Origin: Salinibacterium xinjiangense
GTDB lineage: Bacteria; Actinomycetota; Actinomycetes; Actinomycetales; Microbacteriaceae
Direction: 5' to 3'
DNA length: 64,000 nt
Assembly: GCF_014645015.1 (NCBI RefSeq)
Contig: NZ_BMLC01000002.1
Location: 186,001-250,000, forward strand
A program made the translations under genes and the position numbers. This document shows positions 8,865 to 17,418 of this stretch, piece by piece (the first letter of the stretch is position 1; each line of letters opens with the position of its first letter). The notes under the pieces were generated by a model. That model saw only the letters and a program-made list of their open reading frames with translations. It was not told the DNA's origin and did not search any database.

Positions 8865-9478
8865 ACGAGCTGGAGCCCGAGGCGGTCGAGCATCAGGCTC
8901 AACCGGTCGAGGCCTATCTCGGCCCACGGGAATGAGTCGCTGCGGTTGCCGTGCGAGTCAGCGACCTCGGCGAAGTAGTGCTCTTCATGGTCGGGGTCGG
9001 CGTTGAGCTCGATGACGATCTCACCGGTGGCCGCCAGAAGCTCGCGACAGCGAGCCAGCAGGTTGGGGATGTCGCCGCCGATGCCCACATTCCCATCGAC
9101 GAGCAGCGTGGTTTGCCACATGCCCTCGCCGGGCACGCGGTCGAATACCGATCCCCGGAAGAACGAGCCGCCGAGGCTGCTCGCCATTTCCAGCGCGGCG
9201 GCAGATACGTCGATACCGACGGCATGCATGCCGAGATCCATGGCAGCGCGCACCATTCTCCCTGGGCCGCACCCGATGTCGAGAACGGGGCCGGTTACGC
9301 GCGAGAGCAGACTGAGGTCTGCAGCATCGGCGTCGGCATTCCAGCGCGACACATCCATGGTCACGCGAGTGGTCGAGCGGGCACGGGTGTCACTCAGGTA
9401 GAGCAGTTCGCCGGCGCGAAGTGCATTGGCGTACGGCTCGGCGCCACCGGCACCGAATGTCGTGGTTGCGATGCTCAC
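8810..9478 (-). CDS. Class I SAM-dependent methyltransferase
   Basis: A 222-residue methyltransferase. Motif I is VLDIGCGPGRMV (about residues 66-77), followed by an acidic VGIDVS end of beta-2 and a later EIVIELNAD segment that matches the beta-5 region. The substrate is unknown. The ATG overlaps the upstream DUF2064 stop by 4 bp, so it is the last gene of a tight minus-strand operon with DUF2064, GT2 and DedA. The 3' end overlaps the convergent membrane-protein gene by 55 bp. A methyltransferase travels with DUF2064, GT2 and a molybdopterin oxidoreductase in related actinobacteria, from memory. Confidence 0.8.
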   Translation of the reverse strand: MSIATTTFGAGGAEPYANALRAGELLYLSDTRARSTTRVTMDVSRWNADADAADLSLLSRVTGPVLDIGCGPGRMVRAAMDLGMHAVGIDVSAAALEMASSLGGSFFRGSVFDRVPGEGMWQTTLLVDGNVGIGGDIPNLLARCRELLAATGEIVIELNADPDHEEHYFAEVADSHGNRSDSFPWAEIGLDRLSLMLDRLGLQLVQFWELDGRAFCRLAKTR

Positions 9479-10113
9479 GGGGTCACCCGTTCGAACTGCT
9501 GGAGGGTGCGGGCGAAAAGAGTGTGCGGAGCTAGTGCCGCTACCTCGCGGGCCGAGTCGATCGTGTCGACGTCGGTGAGCGTGGGGAGGGTGCCCACCTT
9601 CAGGCCGGCCTCGTCCAGTCGTGCGAGCTGGGCCGCTCCGGTGTCATCCTGTGACATTTCGACCCCTCGGATGAGGTCGCCGCGGGGTTCGCGCATACCG
9701 AGCGCCCAGAACCCGCCATCGCTGGCCGGACCGTACCAGGCGTCCACGTCGGCGTTCTCATCGAGCGGCCAGCCGCCGAAAGCTGGAGCGAGGTCGTCGG
9801 AGGTCAGCTGCGGAGTATCCATTCCGATGAGCAGCATCGGTTCATCGCACTCGTCGAAGATCGCGCCGAGGCGAAGGTCGAGAGTGCCGGTTGTTTGCCC
9901 AGTCACGTCATAGGATTCGGAGCGCGCGGGCAAGCGGTTGCCTTCGAAAAGCAGAATTCTGCGGGTCGCGGGAAGCGAGTGCATCGCGAGCAGGGTGTCG
10001 TCGATCGCGGCTGCTGCCAGCGACGCCGCCTGCTCGAGCGTGAGCGGCGGGTGCAGCCGGGTCTTCGCCTTGCCGGGAAGCGGCTCTTTGGCGATCAGCA
10101 CGAGGGTAGTCAC
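9475..10113 (-). CDS. DUF2064 / TIGR04282-type nucleotidyl- or glycosyltransferase
   Basis: A 212-residue protein with a GT-A/nucleotidyltransferase-like fold. The N-terminal LIAKEPLPGKAKTRL motif is typical of DUF2064 and related to guanylyltransferases such as CofC, and LIGMDTPQLT is the expected acidic metal-binding motif. Family members sit next to GT2 glycosyltransferases; the M. tuberculosis relative is, from memory, Rv0540 beside Rv0539 (GT2). It may make an activated sugar for the adjacent GT2. It overlaps the methyltransferase by 4 bp and is 2 bp from the GT2 gene. Confidence 0.82.
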   Translation of the reverse strand: MTTLVLIAKEPLPGKAKTRLHPPLTLEQAASLAAAAIDDTLLAMHSLPATRRILLFEGNRLPARSESYDVTGQTTGTLDLRLGAIFDECDEPMLLIGMDTPQLTSDDLAPAFGGWPLDENADVDAWYGPASDGGFWALGMREPRGDLIRGVEMSQDDTGAAQLARLDEAGLKVGTLPTLTDVDTIDSAREVAALAPHTLFARTLQQFERVTP

Positions 10114-10115
10114 AA

Positions 10116-10802
10116 TTAGTTCTTCGGAGCCCTCCGCTGCGCCGCTAGGAGTCGTGACATATCTTTTATGGCGACGATGGTGCCCCTGACGGTTCCCGTC
10201 ACCTTAGACCGACCGACCCTGGGAGAATACGGGGTGTCGACCTCCGTGATGCGCCATCCTGCATCGTTCGCCTTGAGCACCATCTCGAGCGGATAGCCGC
10301 TGCGGCGATCCTGCAGGCCCAGCGCGACGACCGCCTCGCGATGGGCCGCCCTCATGGGGCCGAGATCATGGAAGGCGATACCGGTCGCCCGCCGCATCAG
10401 GAACGCGAGAGCACGGTTGGCGATGCGGGCATGGATGGGCCAGGCGCCGCGCGTGGTTGGCCTCCTGCGCCCCAGCACAAGGTCGCTCGAGCCGGCGACC
10501 ACGGGGTCGACGACCAGCGGCAGGTCGGCCGGGTCCATCGAGGCGTCTGCATCGCAGATGGCGACGATCGGTGCAGTCGCCGCCATCAGGCCGGCATGCG
10601 CGGCCGATCCGAAGCCGCGGATCGGCTCCGTCACGACCAGGGCGCCGTGTTCTTTCGCTACCGCCGCGGAGTTGTCGGTCGACCCGTTGTCGACGACGAT
10701 CGCGCGATAGCCCTCCGGCAGCCGGGAGAGCACCCAGGGGAGGGCTCCCTCCTCGTTGAGGCAGGGGAAGACGACATCGACGAGGAGCTCGGGGCTGCGC
10801 AT
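10116..10802 (-). CDS. Family 2 glycosyltransferase, polyprenyl-phosphate sugar synthase type
   Basis: A 228-residue GT-A enzyme. The N-terminal FPCLNEEGALPWVL is the GT2 nucleotide-sugar motif, VDNGSTDNSA follows, and CDADASMDPADL is the metal-binding DxD region. It lacks long membrane segments and is short, like dolichyl/polyprenyl-phosphate-sugar synthases. It could load a sugar onto polyprenyl phosphate for the nearby GT-C enzymes. It lies in a four-gene operon with spacing of 2-3 bp on each side. The sugar is not deducible; the M. tuberculosis relative, from memory, is Rv0539. Confidence 0.85.
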   Translation of the reverse strand: MRSPELLVDVVFPCLNEEGALPWVLSRLPEGYRAIVVDNGSTDNSAAVAKEHGALVVTEPIRGFGSAAHAGLMAATAPIVAICDADASMDPADLPLVVDPVVAGSSDLVLGRRRPTTRGAWPIHARIANRALAFLMRRATGIAFHDLGPMRAAHREAVVALGLQDRRSGYPLEMVLKANDAGWRITEVDTPYSPRVGRSKVTGTVRGTIVAIKDMSRLLAAQRRAPKN

Positions 10803-10805
10803 TTG

Positions 10806-11513
10806 TCAGATGCCGGCTGTGTCAACGGCTGTGTCGACGGCGTGATTATCGTCCGGGACGGCGGCCGCAGCGGCCCGACCCGAGCGGTCGATGACCAGCG
10901 CCCTGATTCCGGCGATGATCGAGGCGAGGATGACAACTCCCGCGACGATATAGGCGATCGGGCGGAGCTCCGGTTGCGATCCCGCCGCGTAGCCGACGAC
11001 CGTGATCAGCACGCCCCATGACACCGCGCCCACGAGGTTCGCGGTGAGGAAACGCCAGTACGCCATACCGGCGATGCCCGCGACCGGTGGCACGAACACG
11101 CGTCCCCAGGGGATGTAGCGACCCACGACCACAGACCACCAGCCGAACAGCTCGTAGAAGCGCTCGGTGCGCGCGATACCGGCCTGCACCCAGCGCCCGC
11201 GACGCCTGCTCAGGTAGGGCCGTCCGAAGTGGCGCCCCAGCACGAACCCGACCTGGTCACCGGCGAACGCCGCGACGCCCACCCCGATGGCGAGGATCCA
11301 GATCGAGAGGTTGTCATTGGTCGCCGTCGCGATCCCCGCCGCGAAGAGCAGGGAGTCACCGGTGATGAACGGGATGAAGACACCCACGAAGAGCGCCGTG
11401 CCGACGAAGACGAGCCCCCACACCACGAGGTAGAAAGCGATCGGCCCGACCTGCGTCAGAAGGTCGGCAAGCTGGTCCCCGATCGTGGACGGTGCCGTGC
11501 TTCTGGCGAGCAT
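10806..11513 (-). CDS. DedA family membrane protein
   Basis: A 235-residue DedA/SNARE-associated (VTT-domain) protein. PFITGDSLLFAAG near the N terminus and GRYIPWGRVFVPPVAG in the middle are family motifs with re-entrant loops; three or four further membrane helices follow and the C terminus is Asp/Ala-rich. DedA members include flippases that recycle undecaprenyl phosphate, which fits an operon with a polyprenyl-phosphate glycosyltransferase. The ATG at 11513 has a good AAGGAG site; the frame runs further upstream without support. An M20 peptidase gene ends 37 nt upstream. Confidence 0.88.
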   Translation of the reverse strand: MLARSTAPSTIGDQLADLLTQVGPIAFYLVVWGLVFVGTALFVGVFIPFITGDSLLFAAGIATATNDNLSIWILAIGVGVAAFAGDQVGFVLGRHFGRPYLSRRRGRWVQAGIARTERFYELFGWWSVVVGRYIPWGRVFVPPVAGIAGMAYWRFLTANLVGAVSWGVLITVVGYAAGSQPELRPIAYIVAGVVILASIIAGIRALVIDRSGRAAAAAVPDDNHAVDTAVDTAGI

Positions 11514-11550
11514 GATCTCCTTCAGGGGCGGCCGCGGATGCGGTTCAAGC

Positions 11551-12864
11551 TTACGCGCGTGCGGCTGTCGGGGGTCGCGTGGTGACCGACTCGCGAGCAC
11601 CGCAACGTCGGATAGCCAGCAGCAGCAGCGATCGGGTGACCGATACCAGCTCGGCAATGGCTACCTGCTCGCGGGGTGCGTGGGCAAAACGCACATCCCC
11701 GGGTCCAAAGTGAAGCGTGGGGATTCCGCCGATTCCCGAATAGAGCCGGAGGTCGCTGCCGTACGGCGCAGCTGCGATCTCGGGTCGCACACCGCCGGCG
11801 ACATCCACAACCGACTGTGCCATCTCCCCGATGAGGGGATGCCCGGGGTCCAGCCACCCGCTCGCGAACTGCCCACCGGGCCAGGTGAGAGAAATCGGGT
11901 GGTCGCGCAGCCAGGGGTCGCGGGCAGACACCGCGTCGATCATGCGTGTAAACGCAGCGCGAGCGTCAGTGGGGTCCTCCCCCAATCGAAGCCCGAAACG
12001 ACCATCAGCGGTCAGGATGTCCGGGACGCTGCTCGGCCAGTCACCGGCCGAGATCCGACCGATCGAGATGGGGTACGGCAGTACGGTGTCTGGAAACCGA
12101 GCATCAGGCACCGCGTTGCGCTCTCGCTCGAGTTCCGCCATGGCGGCGTAGATCGGCAGGAACGCGTCGAGGGCGCTGACACCTTCGAGGCGTGTGCTGC
12201 CGTGGGCAGCCCTCCCGGGAACGACCATGCGGAATGTCAGCGCACCGGCGTTCGCGGTCACGATGCGATTGCTCGTCGGTTCGCTGATGACGGCGGCCTC
12301 CCCGGTGTGCCCGCGCAGCAGGGTCGCGAACGCGCCCAGACCGCCATCCTCTTCGCTGACAACGGAATGGATGCCCAGCGGCCGATCGAGCGTGACACCG
12401 GAGGCAGCGAGCGTGCGAGCCACGGCCATGTTCGCGGCGACCCCGGCTTTCATGTCGCACGCACCCCGGCCATGGAGCAGGCCGCCGCTGATCGAGCCGC
12501 TGAACGCGTCGCGATCGTGCCATTTGTCGAGATCGCCGGTGGGCACGACGTCGACATGACCCTGCAGGATCAGTGCTGGGATGCCGCTGCCACCGATGGT
12601 CGCGACGAGCCCGTATCCCTCCTCCCGGTCGGTCTCTATGCCGGGAAACAGGGGGTGTGCGGTGAGCTCCTCGAGGTCGAACTTCCAGCTGTCCACGTCG
12701 AACCCGTAGAGCGCCAACTCAGCCGCCTGGTGGTGCTGCAACTGGGATTCTTCTGCGGTGCCCGTGACGCTGGGGATGCGGACCGACTCCACCAGGCTGT
12801 CTACGAGGCGCTGCTCGTCAAGGGAGTTCAGCATGCGCGCTTCGAACGGGGAGATCGTGGTCAT
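11551..12864 (-). CDS. M20 family metallopeptidase (ArgE/DapE/ACY1-like)
   Basis: A 437-residue co-catalytic zinc hydrolase. LQGHVDVVP (first zinc ligand), GRGACDMKAG (bridging Asp), VVSEEDGGLG (catalytic Glu pair), a central lid with GRAAHGST, and HFGPGDVRFAHAPREQV near the end appear in the family order. It removes acyl or aminoacyl groups from small peptides or amino acids in the cytosol; the substrate is not specific from sequence. It probably heads the minus-strand operon leading to DedA (37-nt gap). A long inverted repeat lies upstream of its start. Confidence 0.88.
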   Translation of the reverse strand: MTTISPFEARMLNSLDEQRLVDSLVESVRIPSVTGTAEESQLQHHQAAELALYGFDVDSWKFDLEELTAHPLFPGIETDREEGYGLVATIGGSGIPALILQGHVDVVPTGDLDKWHDRDAFSGSISGGLLHGRGACDMKAGVAANMAVARTLAASGVTLDRPLGIHSVVSEEDGGLGAFATLLRGHTGEAAVISEPTSNRIVTANAGALTFRMVVPGRAAHGSTRLEGVSALDAFLPIYAAMAELERERNAVPDARFPDTVLPYPISIGRISAGDWPSSVPDILTADGRFGLRLGEDPTDARAAFTRMIDAVSARDPWLRDHPISLTWPGGQFASGWLDPGHPLIGEMAQSVVDVAGGVRPEIAAAPYGSDLRLYSGIGGIPTLHFGPGDVRFAHAPREQVAIAELVSVTRSLLLLAIRRCGARESVTTRPPTAARA

Positions 12865-12942
12865 GCTGCACTCTATCGAGAGCTCTCAGCACGGTGCCGA
12901 CGCCAGAGGTGGTCATCCGAACATCCATCTTCCCTCCGCAAT

Positions 12943-13030
12943 CTTCCGAAATGACGGAAAGTGTGGCGTTGCCGACCCGGTACGGGCGATCCGACCCCGA
13001 TTGCGGACGAGAACTCCGTCATTTCGGAAG
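12943..13030. repeat. Intergenic inverted repeat with AAATGACGGA core
   Basis: Arms at 12943-12958 and 13015-13030 are perfect 16-bp complements separated by 56 nt. Each arm is itself nearly palindromic (TTCCG, six bases, CGGAA). The core AAATGA-GGA is shared with the inverted repeats at 27179-27263 and 61523-61647. Confidence 0.75.
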
Positions 13031-13033
13031 AAA

Positions 13034-13063
13034 GGGAGGGAGGGAGGGAGGGAGGGAGGGAGG
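13034..13063 (+). repeat. GGGA tandem repeat, possible G-quadruplex
   Basis: Seven or more consecutive GGGA units directly follow the right arm of the inverted repeat. Four runs of three G with one-base loops fit a G-quadruplex. It lies about 20 nt beyond the stop of the epimerase gene, on the opposite strand to that transcript. Confidence 0.7.
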
Positions 13064-13084
13064 CGACACCCGGGGAGGCGTGCG

Positions 13085-14137
13085 CTAAGTGACGGCGGGG
13101 CGCAGCGGGGCGGTGGCGAATTCTCGCATGCCATCCTCGAAACTGACGGCGGGCACCCATGACAGTTCATTTCTCAGGCGGGCGGATGACGCGGTGATGT
13201 GTCGCACGTCGCCGAGCCGGTATTCGCCCGTGGTCACGGGTGGCAGCCCACCGGAATGCAGGCTCACCTGCTGCGCCAGTTCGCCGATGGTGTGCACGAT
13301 GCCGCTGCCGACGTTGAACGCGCGGAAGCTGCCTGCACTCGCCGTTGACGTCCACTCGAGGGCGGCCAGGTTGGCGGTGGCGACATCCCTGACGTGCACG
13401 AAGTCGCGACGCTGGGCGCCATCCTCGAACACCTTCGGCGCTTCGCCGCGCTCCACGGCACTGCGGAACAGGGACGCGACTCCGGCGTACGGGGTGTTCT
13501 GGGGCATGCCCGGGCCATAGACATTGTGGTACCGGAGGGCGATGGCCGTGCCGCCGGTGGCACGGGTCCACGAGCTGGCGAGATACTCCTGCGACAGTTT
13601 CGACGCGGCATAGACGTTGCGCGGGTCGAGGGGCGCGTCCTCGTCGATGAGTTCGGGCTGCAGCGGATTGCCGTCGGCGTCCAGCGGGTCGAATCGTCCG
13701 GCATCGAGGTCGGCGATGGCGCGGGGTGCCGGCCTGGTGAGCCCGTTCGGTCCCGAGTAAGAACCCTCGCCGTAGACGACCATGGAGCTCGCGATGACGA
13801 GTCGACCGGTGCCGGCCACTGTCATCGCGGCGAGCAGGGTGGCCGTTCCGAGGTCGTTGGATCCGATGTAATCCGGCGCATCGGAGAAGTCGACCCCGAG
13901 GCCGACCTTCGCCGCCTGGTGGCAGACGACGGAGACCCCATCGAGGGCGGATGCCACGGCCTCGGCATCGCGAACGTCGGCGTGCACGAACTGCACCCCC
14001 GCCGGCACCACGGGAGAGTCGCCGTGTACGTCTGAGCGCAGCGAGTCGAGCACCCGCACGGTCTCGCCGCGCCGGAGCGCTTCAGCCACGATCGCGCCGC
14101 CGATGAAGCCCGCGCCGCCGGTGATGAGCAGCGTCAT
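13085..14137 (-). CDS. NAD-dependent sugar epimerase/dehydratase (extended SDR)
   Basis: A 350-residue extended short-chain dehydrogenase of the GalE/UDP-glucose-4-epimerase group. TGGAGFIGG at residues 6-14 binds NAD, an ASSMVVYGEGSYS segment gives the catalytic Ser, and the Tyr-Lys pair is in YAASKLSQE, followed by RYHNVYGPGMP. The frame stays open to 15220, but residues before the ATG at 14137 come from the antisense of the MTA phosphorylase gene and are not real. The ATG overlaps the phosphorylase stop (ATGA). MTA phosphorylase followed by a GalE-like epimerase matches, from memory, pnp-galE3 (Rv0535-Rv0536) in M. tuberculosis. Confidence 0.87.
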   Translation of the reverse strand: MTLLITGGAGFIGGAIVAEALRRGETVRVLDSLRSDVHGDSPVVPAGVQFVHADVRDAEAVASALDGVSVVCHQAAKVGLGVDFSDAPDYIGSNDLGTATLLAAMTVAGTGRLVIASSMVVYGEGSYSGPNGLTRPAPRAIADLDAGRFDPLDADGNPLQPELIDEDAPLDPRNVYAASKLSQEYLASSWTRATGGTAIALRYHNVYGPGMPQNTPYAGVASLFRSAVERGEAPKVFEDGAQRRDFVHVRDVATANLAALEWTSTASAGSFRAFNVGSGIVHTIGELAQQVSLHSGGLPPVTTGEYRLGDVRHITASSARLRNELSWVPAVSFEDGMREFATAPLRPAVT

Positions 14138-14937
14138 GATGTGCTCCGTGCCAGCACTGCCGCGACTTCCGCGGGGGCGATCAGCTCCCGTGGTGCGTAG
14201 TTCTCGGGAATTGCCGCGACGACAGATTCGAGAGCCGTGATGATGCGGGGCTGCGCCTCGGCGAAACGCGCGAATACGAGCTTGGCGCTCAACTCCTCGT
14301 CGGCTGGGGCGGCATCCGCGTCGGTGACGTAGGCGATGTTGACCGTGCCGATGTTGAGTTCGGAGGCGAGCGGAACCTCGGGATAGAGGGTCATGTTCAC
14401 AATGTGCGCTGCCGCCGCGCGGAACCACAGCGACTCCGCCCGTGTCGAGAATCGCGGACCCTGGATGACGACCACGGTACCGGTCGGGATCGCGATGCCG
14501 GCAAGCGCAACTACGGCTGCATCGTGAAGCGCCGGGCAGAACGGGTCTGCCGACGAGAGGTGCTGCACCGAACCCCTGTCGTAGAACGTGTCTGCACGGC
14601 CGGAGGTGCGGTCGATGTACTGGTCGGCGAGCACGAGGCTTCCCGGCGGATAGTCCGGGCTGACGCCCCCGACGGCGGCGGTGGAGACGATCGCCTTTAC
14701 TCCGATCGACGCGAGCGCCCAGATGTTTGCGCGGTAGTTGATGAGGTGGGGTGCCGCGGTGTGGCCGACCCCGTGGCGCGGGAGGAACGCGACACTGCGA
14801 CCGGCGAGCACGCCCGTCGTGACATCCACCGCACCATAGGGCGTCTGGATCGTGTTGATCAGGGAGGCCGCTGGGTCGAACAGGGAGTACAGGCCCGAAC
14901 CGCCGATGACGGCGATGGATGTGCGCGTGATGCTCAT
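14134..14937 (-). CDS. S-methyl-5'-thioadenosine phosphorylase
   Basis: A 267-residue PNP/MTAP-family enzyme that splits methylthioadenosine into adenine and 5-methylthioribose-1-phosphate. IGGSGLYSL opens the protein, PRHGVGH is the phosphate/nucleoside loop, NYRANIWAL, STAAVGGVSPDYPPGSLV and QGPRFSTRAES follow, and VNMTLYPEVPLASE carries the methionine-glutamate signature of the ribose site; DADAAP matches the MTAP-type purine site. No other methionine-salvage genes are near. It is coupled (ATGA) to a sugar epimerase, so methylthioribose-1-phosphate may feed a methylthio-sugar rather than salvage (inference). Confidence 0.9.
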   Translation of the reverse strand: MSITRTSIAVIGGSGLYSLFDPAASLINTIQTPYGAVDVTTGVLAGRSVAFLPRHGVGHTAAPHLINYRANIWALASIGVKAIVSTAAVGGVSPDYPPGSLVLADQYIDRTSGRADTFYDRGSVQHLSSADPFCPALHDAAVVALAGIAIPTGTVVVIQGPRFSTRAESLWFRAAAAHIVNMTLYPEVPLASELNIGTVNIAYVTDADAAPADEELSAKLVFARFAEAQPRIITALESVVAAIPENYAPRELIAPAEVAAVLARSTS

Positions 14938-14967
14938 GGCTAAAGTCTGCCACCTGCTGTTCCTTGC

Positions 14968-14973
14968 TAGATT
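14968..14973 (+). promoter_or_regulatory. -10 hexamer (TAGATT), leaderless start of the aminotransferase
   Basis: TAGATT is 8 nt before ATG 14982, in the short gap between divergent genes. It also argues against the in-frame TTG at 14964, which would lie upstream of the transcription start. Confidence 0.5.
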
Positions 14974-14981
14974 TGGGCCTT

Positions 14982-16193
14982 ATGCCCATCCCCTTCTCCC
15001 TCCCCCTGATCGATGACGATGTCATCGCGGAGGTGAACGATGCGCTCACGGGCACCGGCTGGCTCACGACAGGTCCGAAGGTTCGCCAGCTCGAGGCCGA
15101 GATCAGCGCCATCACGGGCACCCCGGTGCTCTGCGTCAACTCGTGGACGTCCGGCGCGATGCTCATGCTGCACTGGTTCGGGGTCGGGCCCGGCGATGAA
15201 GTCATCATCCCCGCGTACACCTACAGTGCGACCGCGCTCTGCGCCATGAACCTCGGTGCGACCGTGGTGATGGTGGACGTCGACGACGACTTCACAATCT
15301 CTGCGGCGAACATCCGCGCGGCCATCACGCCACGCACGAAAGCCGTCATCCCCGTCGACATGGCCGGATGGCCGGCAGACTACGACGCGATCAAAGCGGT
15401 GCTGGCGGAGTCGGCGGTCGTGGCACAGTTCACCGCGTCGACCGAGCGGCAGGCCAGGCTCGGGCGCATCCTGCTGATCTCGGATGCTGCCCACTCGATC
15501 GGTTCGACCTATAAGGGCCAGCCCAACGGGCGGCAGGCGGATGCCGCAATCTTCTCGCTGCACTCGGTCAAGAACATCACCACCGGCGAGGGCGGAGCGA
15601 TCTGCATCAACCTGCCAGCGCCGTTCGACAACGACGCCGAATACCTTTTCCTTCGTGCCTTCGCGCTCAACGGGCAGACCAAGAGCGCGTTCGAGAAGAA
15701 CCAGCCTGGCGCGTGGCGCTACGACATCATCGACCAGGGCATGAAGGTCAACATGCCCGACATCGGGGCCGCGATCGGCCTCGCACAGATCCGCAAATAC
15801 CAGTCCACGCTGCTGCCCGACCGCAAGCGCATCTTCGCCAGGTACCAGGACGGATTCGCGGGTCGCGACTGGGCGATCCTGCCTGTGTCGAAAAACGGCG
15901 AGCGGGAAAGCTCGTGCCACCTCTACATGCTGCGTATCGCCGGAGTTGACGAGACCGCCCGCGACGCGATCATCCAGGCGATCGCCGACCACGGCGTCGG
16001 CGTGAACGTGCACTACATCCCGATGGCGATGCTCACGCTCTTCAGGAATCGGGGATTCGATATCGCCGACTACCCGAAGACCTACGGACTGTATTCGAAC
16101 GAGATCACCCTGCCGCTGTACAACGGGCTTACCGACGAGCAGGTGGACGAGGTCATCCGCGTCGTGATCGAGTCTGTCGAGAGCATGCTGTGA
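14982..16193 (+). CDS. DegT/DnrJ/EryC1-type sugar aminotransferase
   Basis: A 403-residue PLP enzyme. The SxxGxxM-type phosphate loop (NSWTSGAM, 53-60), DAAHSIG (169-175) and the PLP lysine in HSVKNITTGEGGA (Lys197) follow the family pattern, with VHYIPMA near the C terminus. These enzymes transaminate nucleotide-linked keto sugars, usually 4-keto-6-deoxy-hexoses. The next two genes encode a FlaA1-type dehydratase, the usual source of that substrate, and a phosphoglycosyl transferase. The set resembles PglE, PglF and PglC of bacillosamine pathways, but no PglD-like acetyltransferase is in the window. Confidence 0.85.
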   Translation: MPIPFSLPLIDDDVIAEVNDALTGTGWLTTGPKVRQLEAEISAITGTPVLCVNSWTSGAMLMLHWFGVGPGDEVIIPAYTYSATALCAMNLGATVVMVDVDDDFTISAANIRAAITPRTKAVIPVDMAGWPADYDAIKAVLAESAVVAQFTASTERQARLGRILLISDAAHSIGSTYKGQPNGRQADAAIFSLHSVKNITTGEGGAICINLPAPFDNDAEYLFLRAFALNGQTKSAFEKNQPGAWRYDIIDQGMKVNMPDIGAAIGLAQIRKYQSTLLPDRKRIFARYQDGFAGRDWAILPVSKNGERESSCHLYMLRIAGVDETARDAIIQAIADHGVGVNVHYIPMAMLTLFRNRGFDIADYPKTYGLYSNEITLPLYNGLTDEQVDEVIRVVIESVESML

Positions 16194-16209
16194 TGCTGGG
16201 ACGGCTGTG

Positions 16210-17418
16210 ATGTTCGACCTCGAGAACTTCATCGCGAAGCACGTGACGGGCCGCGACGAGTCGCTGTTCGCGGCAGACCTCGCCACCCACGAGCCTGAGC
16301 TGCGGGCCGCCATCGCAGGCCGCTCAGTGCTCGTGATCGGCGGCGCCGGCACCATCGGGTCGTCGTTCATCCGAGCGCTGCTGCCGTTCGAGCCCGCGCG
16401 ACTCTACGTCGTCGACCTCAACGAGAACGGGTTGACCGAACTGACCCGGGACCTGCGCAGCACATCCGGCCAGTTCGTCCCCGACGACTTCAAGACCTAT
16501 CCGATCAGCTTCGGCGACCCGGTCTTCGCGAGGATGATGCGCCGCGAGGGCCCGTTCGACGTCGTGGCGCACTTCGCTGCCCACAAGCATGTGCGCAGCG
16601 AGAAAGACCGGTACTCGATCGAGGCGATGGTCGAAAACAACGTGATGAACACCGTCGCGCTGCTCGAGCTGCTGATCGAGCAGCCGCCCCGGCACTTCTT
16701 CTGCGTGTCGACAGACAAGGCGGCGAACCCGGCCAACGTGATGGGTGCCTCCAAGAAGCTCATGGAGGAGGCGGTGCTCGCGTACTCCGCGAGACTGCCG
16801 GCTGTCACGGCCAGGTTTGCGAACGTCGCATTCTCCAACGGCAGCCTGCCCGCCGGATTCCTCGAGCGCATCAGCAAGGCACAGCCCCTGTCTGCCCCGC
16901 ACGACGTGCGCCGCTACTTCGTCTCGCCGGCCGAGAGCGGTGAACTGTGCCTGCTCGCCTGCGTGCTCGGCGCGCCCGGGGACATCTTCTTCCCCGAACT
17001 GGACGAGCCCAGGATGCTCACCTTCTCGGCCATCGCAGACGCCCTGTTGCGCGACATGGGCTACACGCCGGTGCCGTGCGCGAGTGAGGACGAAGCACGG
17101 GATGCTGCAGCGCGGCGATCGTCCGAGGATCCCACGTGGCCGGTGTACTACTTCACCTCCGAGACCTCGGGCGAGAAGCCGTTCGAGGAATTCTTCACCG
17201 TCGACGAGAACGTCGACCACGAACGCTTCGCGGCGCTGGGAGTGATCGCGGGCACAACGCGCAACGATGTGGCGAGCATCCGGTCGACCGTCGCGGATCT
17301 TCAGACGCTCTTCTCCCGCCCGGAGCTCACCAAGAGCGCCATCGTCGAAACCCTCACCAGGCTCGTACCGAGTTTCCAGCACGTGGAAACCGGTAAGAGC
17401 CTGGATGCGAAGATGTGA
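16210..17418 (+). CDS. FlaA1/CapD-type nucleotide-sugar 4,6-dehydratase
   Basis: A protein of about 402 residues of the polysaccharide-biosynthesis SDR group. GGAGTIG (residues 44-50) binds NAD(P); AAHKHV and the MGASKK active-site motif, with Met in place of the usual Tyr, are diagnostic of FlaA1/CapD/PglF-like 4,6-dehydratases. It lacks the N-terminal membrane helices of PglF/CapD, so it is soluble. It probably converts a UDP-HexNAc to the 4-keto-6-deoxy sugar used by the upstream aminotransferase. ATG 16210 is used; a GTG at 16207 is an equally possible start. It overlaps the transferase gene by 4 bp. Confidence 0.83.
   Translation: MFDLENFIAKHVTGRDESLFAADLATHEPELRAAIAGRSVLVIGGAGTIGSSFIRALLPFEPARLYVVDLNENGLTELTRDLRSTSGQFVPDDFKTYPISFGDPVFARMMRREGPFDVVAHFAAHKHVRSEKDRYSIEAMVENNVMNTVALLELLIEQPPRHFFCVSTDKAANPANVMGASKKLMEEAVLAYSARLPAVTARFANVAFSNGSLPAGFLERISKAQPLSAPHDVRRYFVSPAESGELCLLACVLGAPGDIFFPELDEPRMLTFSAIADALLRDMGYTPVPCASEDEARDAAARRSSEDPTWPVYYFTSETSGEKPFEEFFTVDENVDHERFAALGVIAGTTRNDVASIRSTVADLQTLFSRPELTKSAIVETLTRLVPSFQHVETGKSLDAKM

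Noticed and set aside
13034-13063. CRISPR or minisatellite array
   Set aside because: A simple GGGA repeat without spacers; no cas genes in the window.
14138-15220. Upstream extension of the epimerase frame to 711 residues
   Set aside because: The extension is antisense to the MTA phosphorylase and aminotransferase genes; the NAD-binding motif begins right after ATG 14137.
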